This document shows, in pieces, positions 26,560 through 34,379 of a stretch of 64,000 nucleotides of DNA. The stretch is from Rubrivirga marina (GTDB taxonomy: Bacteria; Bacteroidota; Rhodothermia; Rhodothermales; Rubricoccaceae). How positions within the stretch are numbered: position 1 is the first letter of the stretch; every line of letters starts with the position of its first letter. The stretch is taken from contig NZ_MQWD01000001.1 in the NCBI RefSeq assembly GCF_002283365.1, forward strand, positions 3,669,951 through 3,733,950. Reading direction: 5' to 3'. A program made the position numbers and the translations under genes. The notes below the pieces were generated by a model, which worked only from the letters and a program-made list of their open reading frames with translations, did no database searches and was not told where the DNA came from.

Positions 26560-26599
26560 TTATCTGGACGGGATCCAAACCTAGATCCGGTCCAGATAA
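26560..26599 (-). promoter_or_regulatory. Operator: 16-bp inverted repeat flanking the receptor promoter
   Basis: On the minus strand the arms TTATCTGGACCGGATC and GATCCCGTCCAGATAA are complementary at 15 of 16 positions, separated by just the 8 bases TAGGTTTG, a perfect TAnnTTTG -7 box. Each arm is itself an approximate palindrome (ATCTGGACCGGAT). The site lies 24 nt upstream of the receptor ATG. This is the expected shape of an iron-responsive repressor operator (DtxR/IdeR- or Fur-type); the regulator is not identified. Confidence 0.75.
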
Positions 26600-26763
26600 G
26601 CTAGCGACCGCATCTCGCCGCTCCGCCGAATCTTGGCATTGGGCCCGTGGGGCTCGGCCTCCAGACAGACGGGGCCGGGCGCCCGTAGGGAGACACCTGG
26701 GCTCGCGGGCGTCCCGGATCCACACGTTCCGCTCGCCGTGAACGGCCGCCATCCCCCCTCCCC

Positions 26764-27264
26764 GTGCTGCGTTCCCTTCTCCTCGGCCTGGCCGGACTGA
26801 TGCCACTCGCCGGCTGCGAGGTCCCCGTCAGCGGCGAGCCGTCCCGCATCGAAGCTCCCGCCGACTCGTCCGGCATCGCGTTCTCGCTGGAGGGACCAGG
26901 CGGTGCGGCCATCGTCGTGCCCGTCTCGATCAACGGCGGCCCCGAGCGGCCGTTCGTGCTCGACACCGGCGCGACGCTCACCTGCCTCGACGCCGCGGTC
27001 GCCGACTCCCTCGACCTTCCGAGCCGCCCGGGCGTCCGCGGGACCGGCGCGGGCATCGGCGGTGTGGGGAGCGTCGGCATCGTCCAGGCCGACTCGTTCC
27101 GCGTGGGCGACGTGACGGCCTACGACCTCACGATCTGCACGCTCGACCTCTCGGCCATCGAGGGCGTCGGGCTGGAGGCGGACGGGCTGGTGGGGCTCAA
27201 CTTCCTGACGTCGTTCCGCGTCGGGCTCGACTTCGAGACGCAGACGCTCACGCTCGCCCCCTGA
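26764..27264 (+). CDS. Retropepsin-like aspartyl protease, lipoprotein
   Basis: The 166-residue product starts at GTG 26764 with a lipoprotein signal (LGLAGLMPLAGC, Cys about residue 18). The rest matches the clan AA single-domain aspartyl protease pattern: PVSINGGPERPFVLDTGATLTCLD contains the catalytic DTGA, followed by a flap-like GTGAGIGGVGSVG and the closing GLVGLNFL with hydrophobic-Gly before the end. It would act as a dimer on the outer face of a membrane. It is divergent from the TonB operon and convergent with the exporter gene 15 nt downstream. The substrate is unknown. Confidence 0.82.
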   Translation: MLRSLLLGLAGLMPLAGCEVPVSGEPSRIEAPADSSGIAFSLEGPGGAAIVVPVSINGGPERPFVLDTGATLTCLDAAVADSLDLPSRPGVRGTGAGIGGVGSVGIVQADSFRVGDVTAYDLTICTLDLSAIEGVGLEADGLVGLNFLTSFRVGLDFETQTLTLAP

Positions 27265-27279
27265 GCCGTCCGGCCTCGG

Positions 27280-27606
27280 TCAGTGGCCGGACGGGCTGAG
27301 CAGCCGGAGCCCCGCGACCCCGGCGAGGATGAGCCCGAGGCAGACGAGGCGCCCTGCCGTCCGCGGCTCGCCCAGGACGAGGATCCCGTAGACGACGGCC
27401 CCGAGGGCGCCGACGCCGGTCCACACGGCGTAGGCCGTGCCGACGGGCAGGACGCGCGTGGCGAGGGAGAGCCCATAGACGCTGACGACCATCGCGGCGA
27501 CCACGCCCACGCTCGGTCCGAGGCGGGTGAACCCGTCGGTCCGGGGCAGTCCCACGGCCCAGACGGTCTCGAACAGTGCGCTCACGAGGAGCACGGCCCA
27601 CGCCAT
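27280..27606 (-). CDS. SMR-family exporter, SugE/Gdx type
   Basis: The 108-residue inner-membrane protein has four helices and the SMR pattern [20 protein letters not shown], with the essential Glu in helix 1, then [31 protein letters not shown]. The WAVGLxxTxGFTR and [12 protein letters not shown] motifs fit the SugE/Gdx branch, whose known substrate is guanidinium. No guanidine riboswitch is recognisable upstream. A GTG at 27633 overlapping the dihydroorotase stop is an alternative start, giving translational coupling; the ATG at 27606 fits the family best. Confidence 0.87.
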   Translation of the reverse strand: MAWAVLLVSALFETVWAVGLPRTDGFTRLGPSVGVVAAMVVSVYGLSLATRVLPVGTAYAVWTGVGALGAVVYGILVLGEPRTAGRLVCLGLILAGVAGLRLLSPSGH

Positions 27607-27629
27607 CGACGCGCTGCCGGGAAACGCGC

Positions 27630-28928
27630 TCACGCCTCGGCCTCCACGAACTGGCCGTTGTTCACGACGGCCCAGGCCCGACCGACCATCGGGGCGCCGA
27701 TGAACGGCGTGTTGTGGGACTTCGACCGGACGTGCCGTCGCTCGAAGGTCCACTCCGTCGTCGCGTCGAAGAGGGTCAGATTGGCTTCGGCGCCCTCGTC
27801 GAGCGTCGGGACGTCGAGGCCGAGGATCTCGCGCGGCGCGACCGCGAGCTTGCGGACGGCGTCCTCGACCGACAGCACGCCCGGCGCGATGAGATCGCGG
27901 CCCGTGAGCCCCCAGCACGTCTCCAGGCCGAGGATCCCGAACGGCGCCTCGATGAACTCGACCTCCTTCTCGAACCCGGCGTGCGGCGCGTGGTCGGTCG
28001 CGATGGCGTCGATGGTCCCGTCGGCCAGCCCGTCCTTGATGGCCTGCACATCGGCGGCGGTGCGGAGCGGCGGGTGCATCTTCGTGTGCGTGTCGTAGGC
28101 CGAGGCCTCGACCGCCGCGTCGGTGAGGGCCCAGTGGTGCGGGCACGCCTCGGCGGTGATCTGGACGCCGCGGGCCTTCGCGCGGCGGACGATGTCGACG
28201 GCGGTGGCCGTCGAGATGTGGCAGACGTGGAACCGGGCGCCGGTGAACTCCGCCAGGAGCGCGTCCCGGGCGATCATGGCCTCCTCGGCGAGCCCGGGGA
28301 TGCCGGGCAACCCGAGCCGCGTGGCGACGGCGCCCTCATTCATGTGGCCGTGCGGGTTGAGGGTCAGGTCCTCCTCGTGGCCGAGGATCGGCTTGCCGAG
28401 CGTTCGCGCGTATTCCAGGGCGCGGCGCATGAGGCCGCCGTGCTGGACCGGCGAGCCGTCGTCGGAAAAGCCGACGGCGCCGCCGGCCGCCATGTCGGCC
28501 ATCTCGGCGAGTTCCTCGCCCTTCCGGCCCTTCGAGACGGTCCCGATCGGGTGCACGTCGACGACGAGCCCCTCGGCCCGCTTCGTGACGAACTCGACCA
28601 CGTCGCGCGTGGCGATCGGCGGCTCGGTGTTGGGCATGCAGGCGACGGCCGTAAACCCGCCGAAGGCCGCCGCACGCGCGCCCGTCTCGATCGTCTCCTT
28701 GTGCTCCTGGCCGGGCTCGCGGAAGTGGACGTGCATGTCCATCCAGCCCTGCGAGATCGTCTTGCCCGACGCGTCGTAGACGAGGACGCCGTCGGCCTCG
28801 GCGGCCTCGCGGAGAGACTCGCCGAGGCGGGCGATCCGGCCGTCGCGGATCAGGACGTCGGCGCGGCGGGAGGTGCCGGTGCGGGCGTCGAGGACGGTGC
28901 CGTCGGCGAGGAGAAGGTCGAGGGGCAT
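27630..28928 (-). CDS. pyrC: Dihydroorotase
   Basis: It is a zinc amidohydrolase that cyclises carbamoyl-aspartate to dihydroorotate in pyrimidine synthesis. The 432-residue product is a type I (PyrC/AllB-like) enzyme with the metal motif [16 protein letters not shown], substrate motif [12 protein letters not shown], His ligands in LGHEED and HVCHIST, and the catalytic Asp in IATDHAPH. The start follows a promoter box by 20 nt. The SMR exporter gene follows, probably in the same transcript. An allantoinase role is less likely but the two families are close. Confidence 0.92.
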   Translation of the reverse strand: MPLDLLLADGTVLDARTGTSRRADVLIRDGRIARLGESLREAAEADGVLVYDASGKTISQGWMDMHVHFREPGQEHKETIETGARAAAFGGFTAVACMPNTEPPIATRDVVEFVTKRAEGLVVDVHPIGTVSKGRKGEELAEMADMAAGGAVGFSDDGSPVQHGGLMRRALEYARTLGKPILGHEEDLTLNPHGHMNEGAVATRLGLPGIPGLAEEAMIARDALLAEFTGARFHVCHISTATAVDIVRRAKARGVQITAEACPHHWALTDAAVEASAYDTHTKMHPPLRTAADVQAIKDGLADGTIDAIATDHAPHAGFEKEVEFIEAPFGILGLETCWGLTGRDLIAPGVLSVEDAVRKLAVAPREILGLDVPTLDEGAEANLTLFDATTEWTFERRHVRSKSHNTPFIGAPMVGRAWAVVNNGQFVEAEA

Positions 28929-28948
28929 CGGGCGCGTAGGAGGACGCC

Positions 28949-28956
28949 GGAAGCTA
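28949..28956 (-). promoter_or_regulatory. Probable -7 promoter box (TAGCTTCC) of pyrC
   Basis: Minus-strand box 20 nt before the pyrC ATG, identical to the box before hisB. Confidence 0.45.
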
Positions 28957-29009
28957 CCCCGCCCTCCCCTCCTCGCGGGACTGCCGTGCGCGGCCAGCGT
29001 AACCAGACC

Positions 29010-29543
29010 ATGCTCGTTTTCTCCCGACTCGTGACCCTCGGCGCCCTCACCCTCACCTTCGCCGGCTGCCTCCCCGCCCTCCCGACTGTCGAGCCCGATC
29101 CCGAACCGGCCTTCGACCCCATCGCGTTTTTCGAGGGCCGCACCGAGGGGCTGGGCGTCCTCTCCATCCGGGCCCGGACGCCGGTGGTGGTCCGCGTCGA
29201 GAGCGTCGGGACGCCGATCGACGACGGGCTCGAGCTCCGCCAGACCATTCGCCTCGGCGACGACCCGGCAACGACACGGACCTGGGTCCTCAAACGGACT
29301 GGGCCGAAGACGTTCACCGGCTCCCTCACGGATGCGGAGGGGCCGGTCGAGGCCACGGCCAAGGGGAACACGCTTCGCATCCGCTATCGGATGGGACGCG
29401 TGACGACGGTCGCCCAGGACCTCACACTCCAGCCCGGCGGAGGCCTCGCGCTCAACCTCATGACGGTCCGAGTGCTTGGGGTCCCGGTGGCCCGACTGAC
29501 GGAGCAGATCCGCCGCGTCGCGTCCGACGCATCGGACCCCTAG
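29010..29543 (+). CDS. DUF3833-family lipoprotein
   Basis: The 177-residue product has a lipoprotein signal (LGALTLTFAGC, Cys about residue 20). The mature part begins FDPIAFFEGRTEGLGVLSIRAR and continues LRQTIRLGDDPATTRTWVLKRTG and FTGSLTDAEGPVEATAKGNTLRIRY. This matches the DUF3833 pattern (FF.G...G.G...., RTW.L...G...Y.G......A.G...GN.L.W.Y). Such proteins are envelope lipoproteins of unknown role, perhaps with a lipocalin-like barrel. Divergent from pyrC; no partner is apparent. Confidence 0.78.
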   Translation: MLVFSRLVTLGALTLTFAGCLPALPTVEPDPEPAFDPIAFFEGRTEGLGVLSIRARTPVVVRVESVGTPIDDGLELRQTIRLGDDPATTRTWVLKRTGPKTFTGSLTDAEGPVEATAKGNTLRIRYRMGRVTTVAQDLTLQPGGGLALNLMTVRVLGVPVARLTEQIRRVASDASDP

Positions 29544-29668
29544 CGAGGTGGCGCGGGGGATCGTGGGGGACTTCCCGAAGCCGACGTCGAGGCACCGACC
29601 CGCGAGACCTCTGGAGGCGCTGCGGCGTTGCACGAGTGTCTTCCCCAATCCCACCACTCAATCCCACC

Positions 29669-29746
29669 ATGTCACACTTCCGACCGCTCCGTTTCGCGCT
29701 CCTCGTCGCGATCGCCGCCCTCGTCGCCGGGGCGTTGCCCGTGTAG
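29669..29746 (+). CDS. Second 25-residue hydrophobic peptide
   Basis: This frame encodes 25 residues, starting MSHFRPLRFALLVAIAAL and ending VAGALPV, with a basic N-terminus and one hydrophobic segment. Length, charge layout and the C-rich leader (CAATCCCACC directly before the ATG) match the small frame at 17989. A bulged hairpin at 29755-29781 follows. It could be a genuine membrane micropeptide or an exported leader; no function is known. Confidence 0.4.
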   Translation: MSHFRPLRFALLVAIAALVAGALPV

Positions 29747-29754
29747 GTGACGCG

Positions 29755-29781
29755 GGGGCGGTGCCGGATCACCGCTGCCCC
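29755..29781 (+). terminator. Hairpin after the second small frame
   Basis: GCGGTG-CCGGAT-CACCGC forms a 6-bp stem extended by G/C pairs across a small bulge. There is no good T-run, so termination is only possible. Confidence 0.35.
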
Positions 29782-29854
29782 GAACTCCCGACGAAGGCCG
29801 AACCCTGGCGGTCGTCGCCGGTGCCAACTCTCCTTTCTCTCCACGCCCCCTCGT

Positions 29855-30418
29855 ATGCCCACCCCTCTCACCGACACCGCCATCGCGATCCTCGCCACCG
29901 ACGGGTTCGAACAGGTTGAGCTGACGAAGCCGAAGGCCGCGCTTGAGGAGGCCGGCGCGACGGTCCACGTCGTCTCGCCCGAGTCCGGCTCCATCAAGGG
30001 CTGGGACCAGGACCACTGGGGCGACTCGGTCGACGTCGACAAGACGCTCTCCGAGGCCGACGCCTCCGCCTACGACGCGCTCGTGCTCCCCGGCGGCCAG
30101 ATCAACCCCGACAAGCTCCGAATCGACGGCGACGCGCTCGCCTTCGTCAAGGCGTTTGCCGCGGCCGGCAAGCCCATCGCGGCCATCTGCCACGCGCCCT
30201 GGCTCCTCGTCGAGGCCGGCCTCATCGAGGGCCGTAAGGCGACGTCGTACACGTCCATCCGCACCGACCTCAAGAACGCCGGGGCCGACGTGCAGAACCA
30301 GTCCGTCGTGAAGGACGAGGACGGCCCGTTTGTCCTCATCACGAGCCGCAACCCGGACGACATCCCGGCCTTCAATCAGGCCATCATCGAGACCGTCGGC
30401 GCTGCGATGCCCGCGTAG
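29855..30418 (+). CDS. DJ-1/PfpI-family protein (type 1 glutamine amidotransferase-like)
   Basis: The 187-residue cytoplasmic protein has the PfpI layout: ILATDGFEQVELTKPKAAL with the conserved Glu, the strand VVSPESGSIKGWD, LVLPGGQINPDKLR and the nucleophile elbow AAICHAPWLLVEAGLI with Cys and His. Length and order match stress proteins YhbO/PfpI, described as deglycases or chaperones and sometimes as proteases. The exact activity is disputed in the family. It ends at a palindrome and stands alone. Confidence 0.92.
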   Translation: MPTPLTDTAIAILATDGFEQVELTKPKAALEEAGATVHVVSPESGSIKGWDQDHWGDSVDVDKTLSEADASAYDALVLPGGQINPDKLRIDGDALAFVKAFAAAGKPIAAICHAPWLLVEAGLIEGRKATSYTSIRTDLKNAGADVQNQSVVKDEDGPFVLITSRNPDDIPAFNQAIIETVGAAMPA

Positions 30419-30431
30419 GTCACGGCCCCTC

Positions 30432-30451
30432 CCGCCTCGGCACCGAGGCGG
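30432..30451. repeat. Palindrome CCGCCTCGGCACCGAGGCGG
   Basis: A near-perfect member of the dispersed palindrome family, 13 nt after the PfpI gene stop; only the centre differs from the consensus. Confidence 0.65.
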
Positions 30452-30523
30452 ACCGAGTCGCGCCCCGTTGGCTTCGGCCGGCGGGGCGCATTTCGTGAGG
30501 CCGCCACTTGAGATTACCATTCT

Positions 30524-30556
30524 GTAAGACTCCGGAAAGGCGCGGGCAAGGCCCGC
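30524..30556 (+). promoter_or_regulatory. Three tandem 11-bp response-regulator boxes upstream of the porin
   Basis: GTAAGACTCCG, GAAAGGCGCGG and GCAAGGCCCGC follow each other without gaps, then 4 nt later TAGG. OmpR/PhoB-family regulators bind direct repeats with an 11-bp period. A matching array lies at 33865-33897, on the other side of the regulator and kinase genes. Confidence 0.6.
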
Positions 30557-30590
30557 CCCGTAGGTCGAGGTCTTACTCCACGTCCTCCCC

Positions 30591-31733
30591 GTGCGCACTC
30601 CCCTCTTCGGCCTTCTCCTCGTCATCGGCCCCGTCGCGGCCCAGGACGCCGCGCCCGACTGGACCTCCTCCGATGGAACGGTGACGGTCTCCGTTGGCGG
30701 CAAGCTCCACGCGGATGCGAGGGTCGTGGATGGGGACGCGGCGAGCCCGTTCCTCGTCCGCAGGGCACGGGCGGGGGTCGAGGTCGAGGTCGCGGAGCGG
30801 TTTCGAGCGACGTTCGAGCCCGGGTTCGGAGAGGGCGACGCCGAGCTCCTCGCCGGGTGGGTCGAGGCCGACCTCGCGGGCGGGCTCCGGCTCCGCGCCG
30901 GCAAGTTCAAGTCGCCGTTCGGACTCGAGTCGCTCCGATCGTCGACCGACCTCCGCTTCGCAGAGCGGGCGCTCGCGACGGCGCTGTCGCCGCGCCGCGA
31001 CGTGGGCGTGATGGCACACGTGGAGGCCCCGCGGCTCGAAGCCGCCCTCGGCCTGTTCAACGGCGTGCCGGACGGAGCGAGCGAGGACCGCGAGCCGAGC
31101 GACGCCAAGGACGTGGTCGCGCGGGTGCTGGCGTCGCCGGTTGAGGGCGTGTCTGTCGGCCTGGCGCTCGCCACCGGCGCCGAGCGGGGGACGTCGGAGG
31201 TCCCTGCGCTGGCGGACTACGAGACGAGCGCCGACCACGCGTTTCTCGCGTTCCGTCCCGGCGTCGTCGCCGACGGCGCCCGTCAGCGGGTCGGGCCGCA
31301 GGCGACGCTCGCTCGCGGCCGTCTCCAAGCCGACGCCGAGTGGACGTGGGCGCGCCACCGCGTCCGCGGGCCGGACGGACCCGCCGATCTGGAGCACGAG
31401 GCGTGGCAGGTCGCGGCGTCAGTCGTCCTTTCGGGCACGCCGCGGGGCCGCAAGCGACCGCTCCCGAGCCGGCCCGCGCCGGACGGCGGGATCGGCGCCG
31501 TCGAAGTCTCGGCCCGCGTCCACGGCTTCGCCGCCGATCCCGCGACCGCGCCGCTGGCGACGGCCGGGAGCGCACGGCGGGCCCTCGCGTGGGCCCTCGC
31601 CGCGCACTGGACGCCCATCGTCCCCGTCCGCCTCGGCGCGACCGTGGAGCGGACGACGTTCGACGGGTTTGAGGGGGAGGCCGACCCGCGGGCCGAGACG
31701 GCCCTCTTCGTCCGCGCCGCGTTCGAATTGTAG
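30591..31733 (+). CDS. Phosphate-selective-type porin (OprO/OprP family)
   Basis: The 380-residue product starts at GTG 30591 with a signal peptide (RTPLFGLLLVIGPVAAQ). The mature part is a series of amphipathic strands with the OprP-like elements LVRRARAGVEVEVAERFRATFEPGFG, WVEADLAGGLRLRAGKFKSPFG and DVGVMAHVEAP, and ends with the barrel-closing VRAAFEL. It should be an outer-membrane channel for small anions. The upstream 11-bp boxes and the two-component genes 50 nt downstream suggest it is controlled by, and perhaps co-transcribed with, that system. Confidence 0.85.
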   Translation: MRTPLFGLLLVIGPVAAQDAAPDWTSSDGTVTVSVGGKLHADARVVDGDAASPFLVRRARAGVEVEVAERFRATFEPGFGEGDAELLAGWVEADLAGGLRLRAGKFKSPFGLESLRSSTDLRFAERALATALSPRRDVGVMAHVEAPRLEAALGLFNGVPDGASEDREPSDAKDVVARVLASPVEGVSVGLALATGAERGTSEVPALADYETSADHAFLAFRPGVVADGARQRVGPQATLARGRLQADAEWTWARHRVRGPDGPADLEHEAWQVAASVVLSGTPRGRKRPLPSRPAPDGGIGAVEVSARVHGFAADPATAPLATAGSARRALAWALAAHWTPIVPVRLGATVERTTFDGFEGEADPRAETALFVRAAFEL

Positions 31734-31782
31734 CGAATCCGCACTGCGTCGCACCGGTTGACGCCTCCCCTCTCCCGCCGTC

Positions 31783-32457
31783 ATGCGCCTGCTCGTCGTC
31801 GAGGACGACCCCCACATCGCCGAGTTCGTCCAGACTGGGCTTCGCGAGGCCGGCTACGCCGTCGACCGGGCCGTCGACGGCCACGAAGCGTTCGCGCTGG
31901 CGACGAACGAGCCCTACGACGCGGCCGTGGTCGACCTCATGCTGCCACGACTCGACGGGCTCGGCCTGATCGAGCAGCTCCGCCAGCGCGGCGTGGCGAC
32001 GCCCGTCCTGATCCTCAGCGCCAAGCGGTCCGTCGACGACCGCGTGCGCGGCCTGGAGGCCGGGGGCGACGACTACCTCACCAAGCCGTTCGCCTTCGCG
32101 GAACTGCTGGCTCGCGTGCAGGCGCTCATCCGGCGGAGCACGGGCGCCGCCGAGGCCACCCGCCTCACGGCCGGCCCGGTCGCCATCGACCTCATCGGGC
32201 GGACCGTCACGCGTGCGGGCGACGAGATCGACCTCCAGCCCCGCGAGTTCTCCCTCCTCGAGTACCTCGTTCGCCACGCCGGTCGCGTCGTGTCGAAAAC
32301 GGCCATCCACCAGCACGTCTGGGACTTCGACTTCACGCCGCAGACGAACGTAGTCGAGGTCCTCGTCCACCGGCTCCGGCAGAAGGTCGAACGCGACGAC
32401 GCCCCCCCGCTGATCCACACCGTCCGCGGCGCGGGCTATGTCTTCCGCACGCCCTGA
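31783..32457 (+). CDS. OmpR-family response regulator
   Basis: The 224-residue transcription factor has a receiver domain (RLLVVEDDPHIAEFV with acidic pocket, phosphoacceptor Asp in AAVVDLMLPRLDGLGLI, Lys in DYLTKPFAFAELLARV) and a winged-helix DNA-binding domain (about residues 130-224; QPREFSLLEYLVRHAGRVVSK, NVVEVLVHRLRQKV, IHTVRGAGYVF). It overlaps the histidine kinase gene by 20 bp, so they form one unit. The sequence is closest to CusR/PcoR-type regulators. Confidence 0.95.
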   Translation: MRLLVVEDDPHIAEFVQTGLREAGYAVDRAVDGHEAFALATNEPYDAAVVDLMLPRLDGLGLIEQLRQRGVATPVLILSAKRSVDDRVRGLEAGGDDYLTKPFAFAELLARVQALIRRSTGAAEATRLTAGPVAIDLIGRTVTRAGDEIDLQPREFSLLEYLVRHAGRVVSKTAIHQHVWDFDFTPQTNVVEVLVHRLRQKVERDDAPPLIHTVRGAGYVFRTP

Positions 32458-33868
32458 CCGGGCCGAGGGCTGGCGGGCCACGCGTCCCGGAGTCCGGCTC
32501 GCGCTGGGCTACGCCGTCGTGTTCGCGCTGAGCGCGACAGCTCTCTTCGCCCTGACCTACGCCGCGCTCGGGTTCTTCCTCCACCGCCAGGACAGCGCCT
32601 TCCTGCGGTCCCAGCTCGACGCCGCGGAGGCCACGTACGCGCGCGATGGGTTGGCCGGCGTCCGCCGCCTCGCCGCCCGCCTCCAGGGCGACGACCGCGG
32701 CGAGGAGGTGTTGATCCGGATCGCCGACGCCGACAACGCGACCCGCCTGCTCGCCCTCCCGGACGCCTGGCTCCCCGGCGACTTCGCCCGCCTCGGCACC
32801 GAGGCGCCCCGGGTCGGCGGGCCCGTGGAGTTGTGGAACGAGCGGGAGGGCCAGTCGCTCGACTACTACACGCGGCGGCTCCCGGGCGGCGACGTGCTCC
32901 AGGTCGGGCTCAACTCCGACGAGCGGGACGACGTGCTGGAGGCGTTCCCGCGCGTCGTCGGCGTCGTGGCCGTCCCGCTCCTCCTGCTGGCCGTCTTTGG
33001 CGGGTGGCTGATGGCCGTCCGCGCGCTGCGGCCGGTCCGCCAGCTGATCGGCACGCTGGAGGCCATCGCCGACACCGGCGACGTCCGCGAGCGGGCGCCG
33101 GCGCCGGAGGCCCGCGGGGAATTCGCCGACCTGTTCGCGCTGTTCAACCGGATGCTCGACCGGATCGAGGGGCTCGTCGGCCGCCTCCGCGGGACGCTCG
33201 ACGACGTGGCCCACGACCTCCGGACGCCGCTGACGGCGCTCCGCGGGACGGCCGAGCTCGCGCTCCAGCAGGAGCGAGACGCCGAGGGCTATCGCCGCGC
33301 GCTCGGCCGGATCGTCGAGTCGGCCGAGGCGGCCGAGGCCACGCTCGCGACCGTCATGGAGGTGGCCGAGGCCGAGGCCGGCGCGCTCCGCCTCGACCGC
33401 ACCCCCGTCGACCTCGACGCCGTCGTGGCCGACGTCGCGGACCTCTTCGGGCTCGTGGCCGAGGAGAAGGGCGTGGCGCTCACCGTCGGCCCCGGCCGCG
33501 CGGGGACCGTCGACGGCGACCGCCAGCGGCTGCGGCGCGCGCTCGCCAACCTCGTCGACAACGCGGTCAAGTACACGCCGCCGGGAGAGCGGGTGGACAT
33601 CGAGGCCGGCGGGGCCCCCGGCGCGGCGTTGGTGACCGTCCGCGACACGGGCGTCGGGATCGCCCCGGACGAGCTCCCGCTCGTTTGGGACCGGCTCTAC
33701 CGGAGCGAGCGGACGCGCCACGAGCGCGGACTCGGACTCGGGCTCAGCCTCGCCCGTGCCATCGCCGAGGCGCACGGGGGACGACTCGACGCCGAGAGCA
33801 CGCTTGGCGGGGGATCGGCCTTCACGCTGCGCCTCCCGGTCGGCGCGGCCTCCCTGTCTAAAGTGTAA
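32438..33868 (+). CDS. Sensor histidine kinase
   Basis: The 476-residue membrane kinase has a helix near residues 18-42, a periplasmic domain of about 120 residues, a second helix (VVGVVAVPLLLLAVFGGWLMAV), a HAMP domain, the phosphoacceptor H-box DDVAHDLRTPLTALRG and an ATPase domain with N-box ALANLVDNAVKYTP, G1 VRDTGVGIAPDEL and G2 RGLGLGLSLARAI. It should phosphorylate the regulator encoded just upstream. The signal is unknown. Its last codons and stop lie inside the downstream 11-bp box array. Confidence 0.94.
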   Translation: MSSARPDRAEGWRATRPGVRLALGYAVVFALSATALFALTYAALGFFLHRQDSAFLRSQLDAAEATYARDGLAGVRRLAARLQGDDRGEEVLIRIADADNATRLLALPDAWLPGDFARLGTEAPRVGGPVELWNEREGQSLDYYTRRLPGGDVLQVGLNSDERDDVLEAFPRVVGVVAVPLLLLAVFGGWLMAVRALRPVRQLIGTLEAIADTGDVRERAPAPEARGEFADLFALFNRMLDRIEGLVGRLRGTLDDVAHDLRTPLTALRGTAELALQQERDAEGYRRALGRIVESAEAAEATLATVMEVAEAEAGALRLDRTPVDLDAVVADVADLFGLVAEEKGVALTVGPGRAGTVDGDRQRLRRALANLVDNAVKYTPPGERVDIEAGGAPGAALVTVRDTGVGIAPDELPLVWDRLYRSERTRHERGLGLGLSLARAIAEAHGGRLDAESTLGGGSAFTLRLPVGAASLSKV

Positions 33869-33897
33869 GGCGAGCGCAAGGGGCCGGTAAGGGGCGG
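33865..33897 (+). promoter_or_regulatory. Three tandem 11-bp response-regulator boxes upstream of the PepSY gene
   Basis: GTAAGGCGAGC, GCAAGGGGCCG and GTAAGGGGCGG run without gaps, starting at the end of the kinase gene and ending 5 nt before TAGG. The layout copies that at 30524-30556, where the spacing to TAGG is 4 nt. Confidence 0.65.
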
Positions 33898-33930
33898 GCT
33901 GGTAGGACCGATCCACCCCCCTTCAGTCCC

Positions 33931-34341
33931 ATGAAGACGCTCCTCTTCCTCTCGCTCGCCGGCATCGCCATCGTGGCCGTCGCGACGCCGGCCTTCCTCT
34001 CGTCCCCAGACACCGGGGAGGCCCACGTCGCGCCGGACACCCAGCCCGTGACGACCGTCGCCGGCCCGGCCTTCCTGACGGACCCCGATGACTGCCGGGT
34101 CGAGGGTACGATCCCGATCGTGGAGGACGCGGCCGTGACTCCCAGCCTAGCCCGAATCACCCCCGGCGAGGCCGAGGCCGCCGCCCTCGCGGCCGTCCCT
34201 GGCGGATCCGTTACCGGAACAGAGCTGGACGAGGAGGACGGCTTTCTCGTCTACGAGATCGACCTCCTCCAGAACGGCGCCGAGGTGGACGTAACCGTCG
34301 ACGTGGGCAGCGGCGAGGTCGTCTGCACCGACCGCGACTGA
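33931..34341 (+). CDS. PepSY-domain exported protein
   Basis: The 136-residue product has an N-terminal signal/anchor (KTLLFLSLAGIAIVAVATPA), a short linker with a single Cys, and a PepSY domain at about residues 70-136 (ITPGEAEAAALAAVPGGSV, FLVYEIDLLQNGAEVDVTVDVGSGEVV). Small periplasmic PepSY proteins often sit beside OmpR-type two-component systems and may sense or buffer metals or inhibit proteases. The boxes directly upstream suggest control by the neighbouring regulator. The exact role is unknown. Confidence 0.85.
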   Translation: MKTLLFLSLAGIAIVAVATPAFLSSPDTGEAHVAPDTQPVTTVAGPAFLTDPDDCRVEGTIPIVEDAAVTPSLARITPGEAEAAALAAVPGGSVTGTELDEEDGFLVYEIDLLQNGAEVDVTVDVGSGEVVCTDRD

Positions 34342-34379
34342 GCCCGATGCCCGCCCACCCCGTCGACCGCAGACCGACC

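Noticed and set aside
27280-27633. Guanidine riboswitch controlling the SugE/Gdx gene
   Set aside because: The gene directly follows pyrC with no leader that could hold a riboswitch, and none is visible upstream of pyrC.
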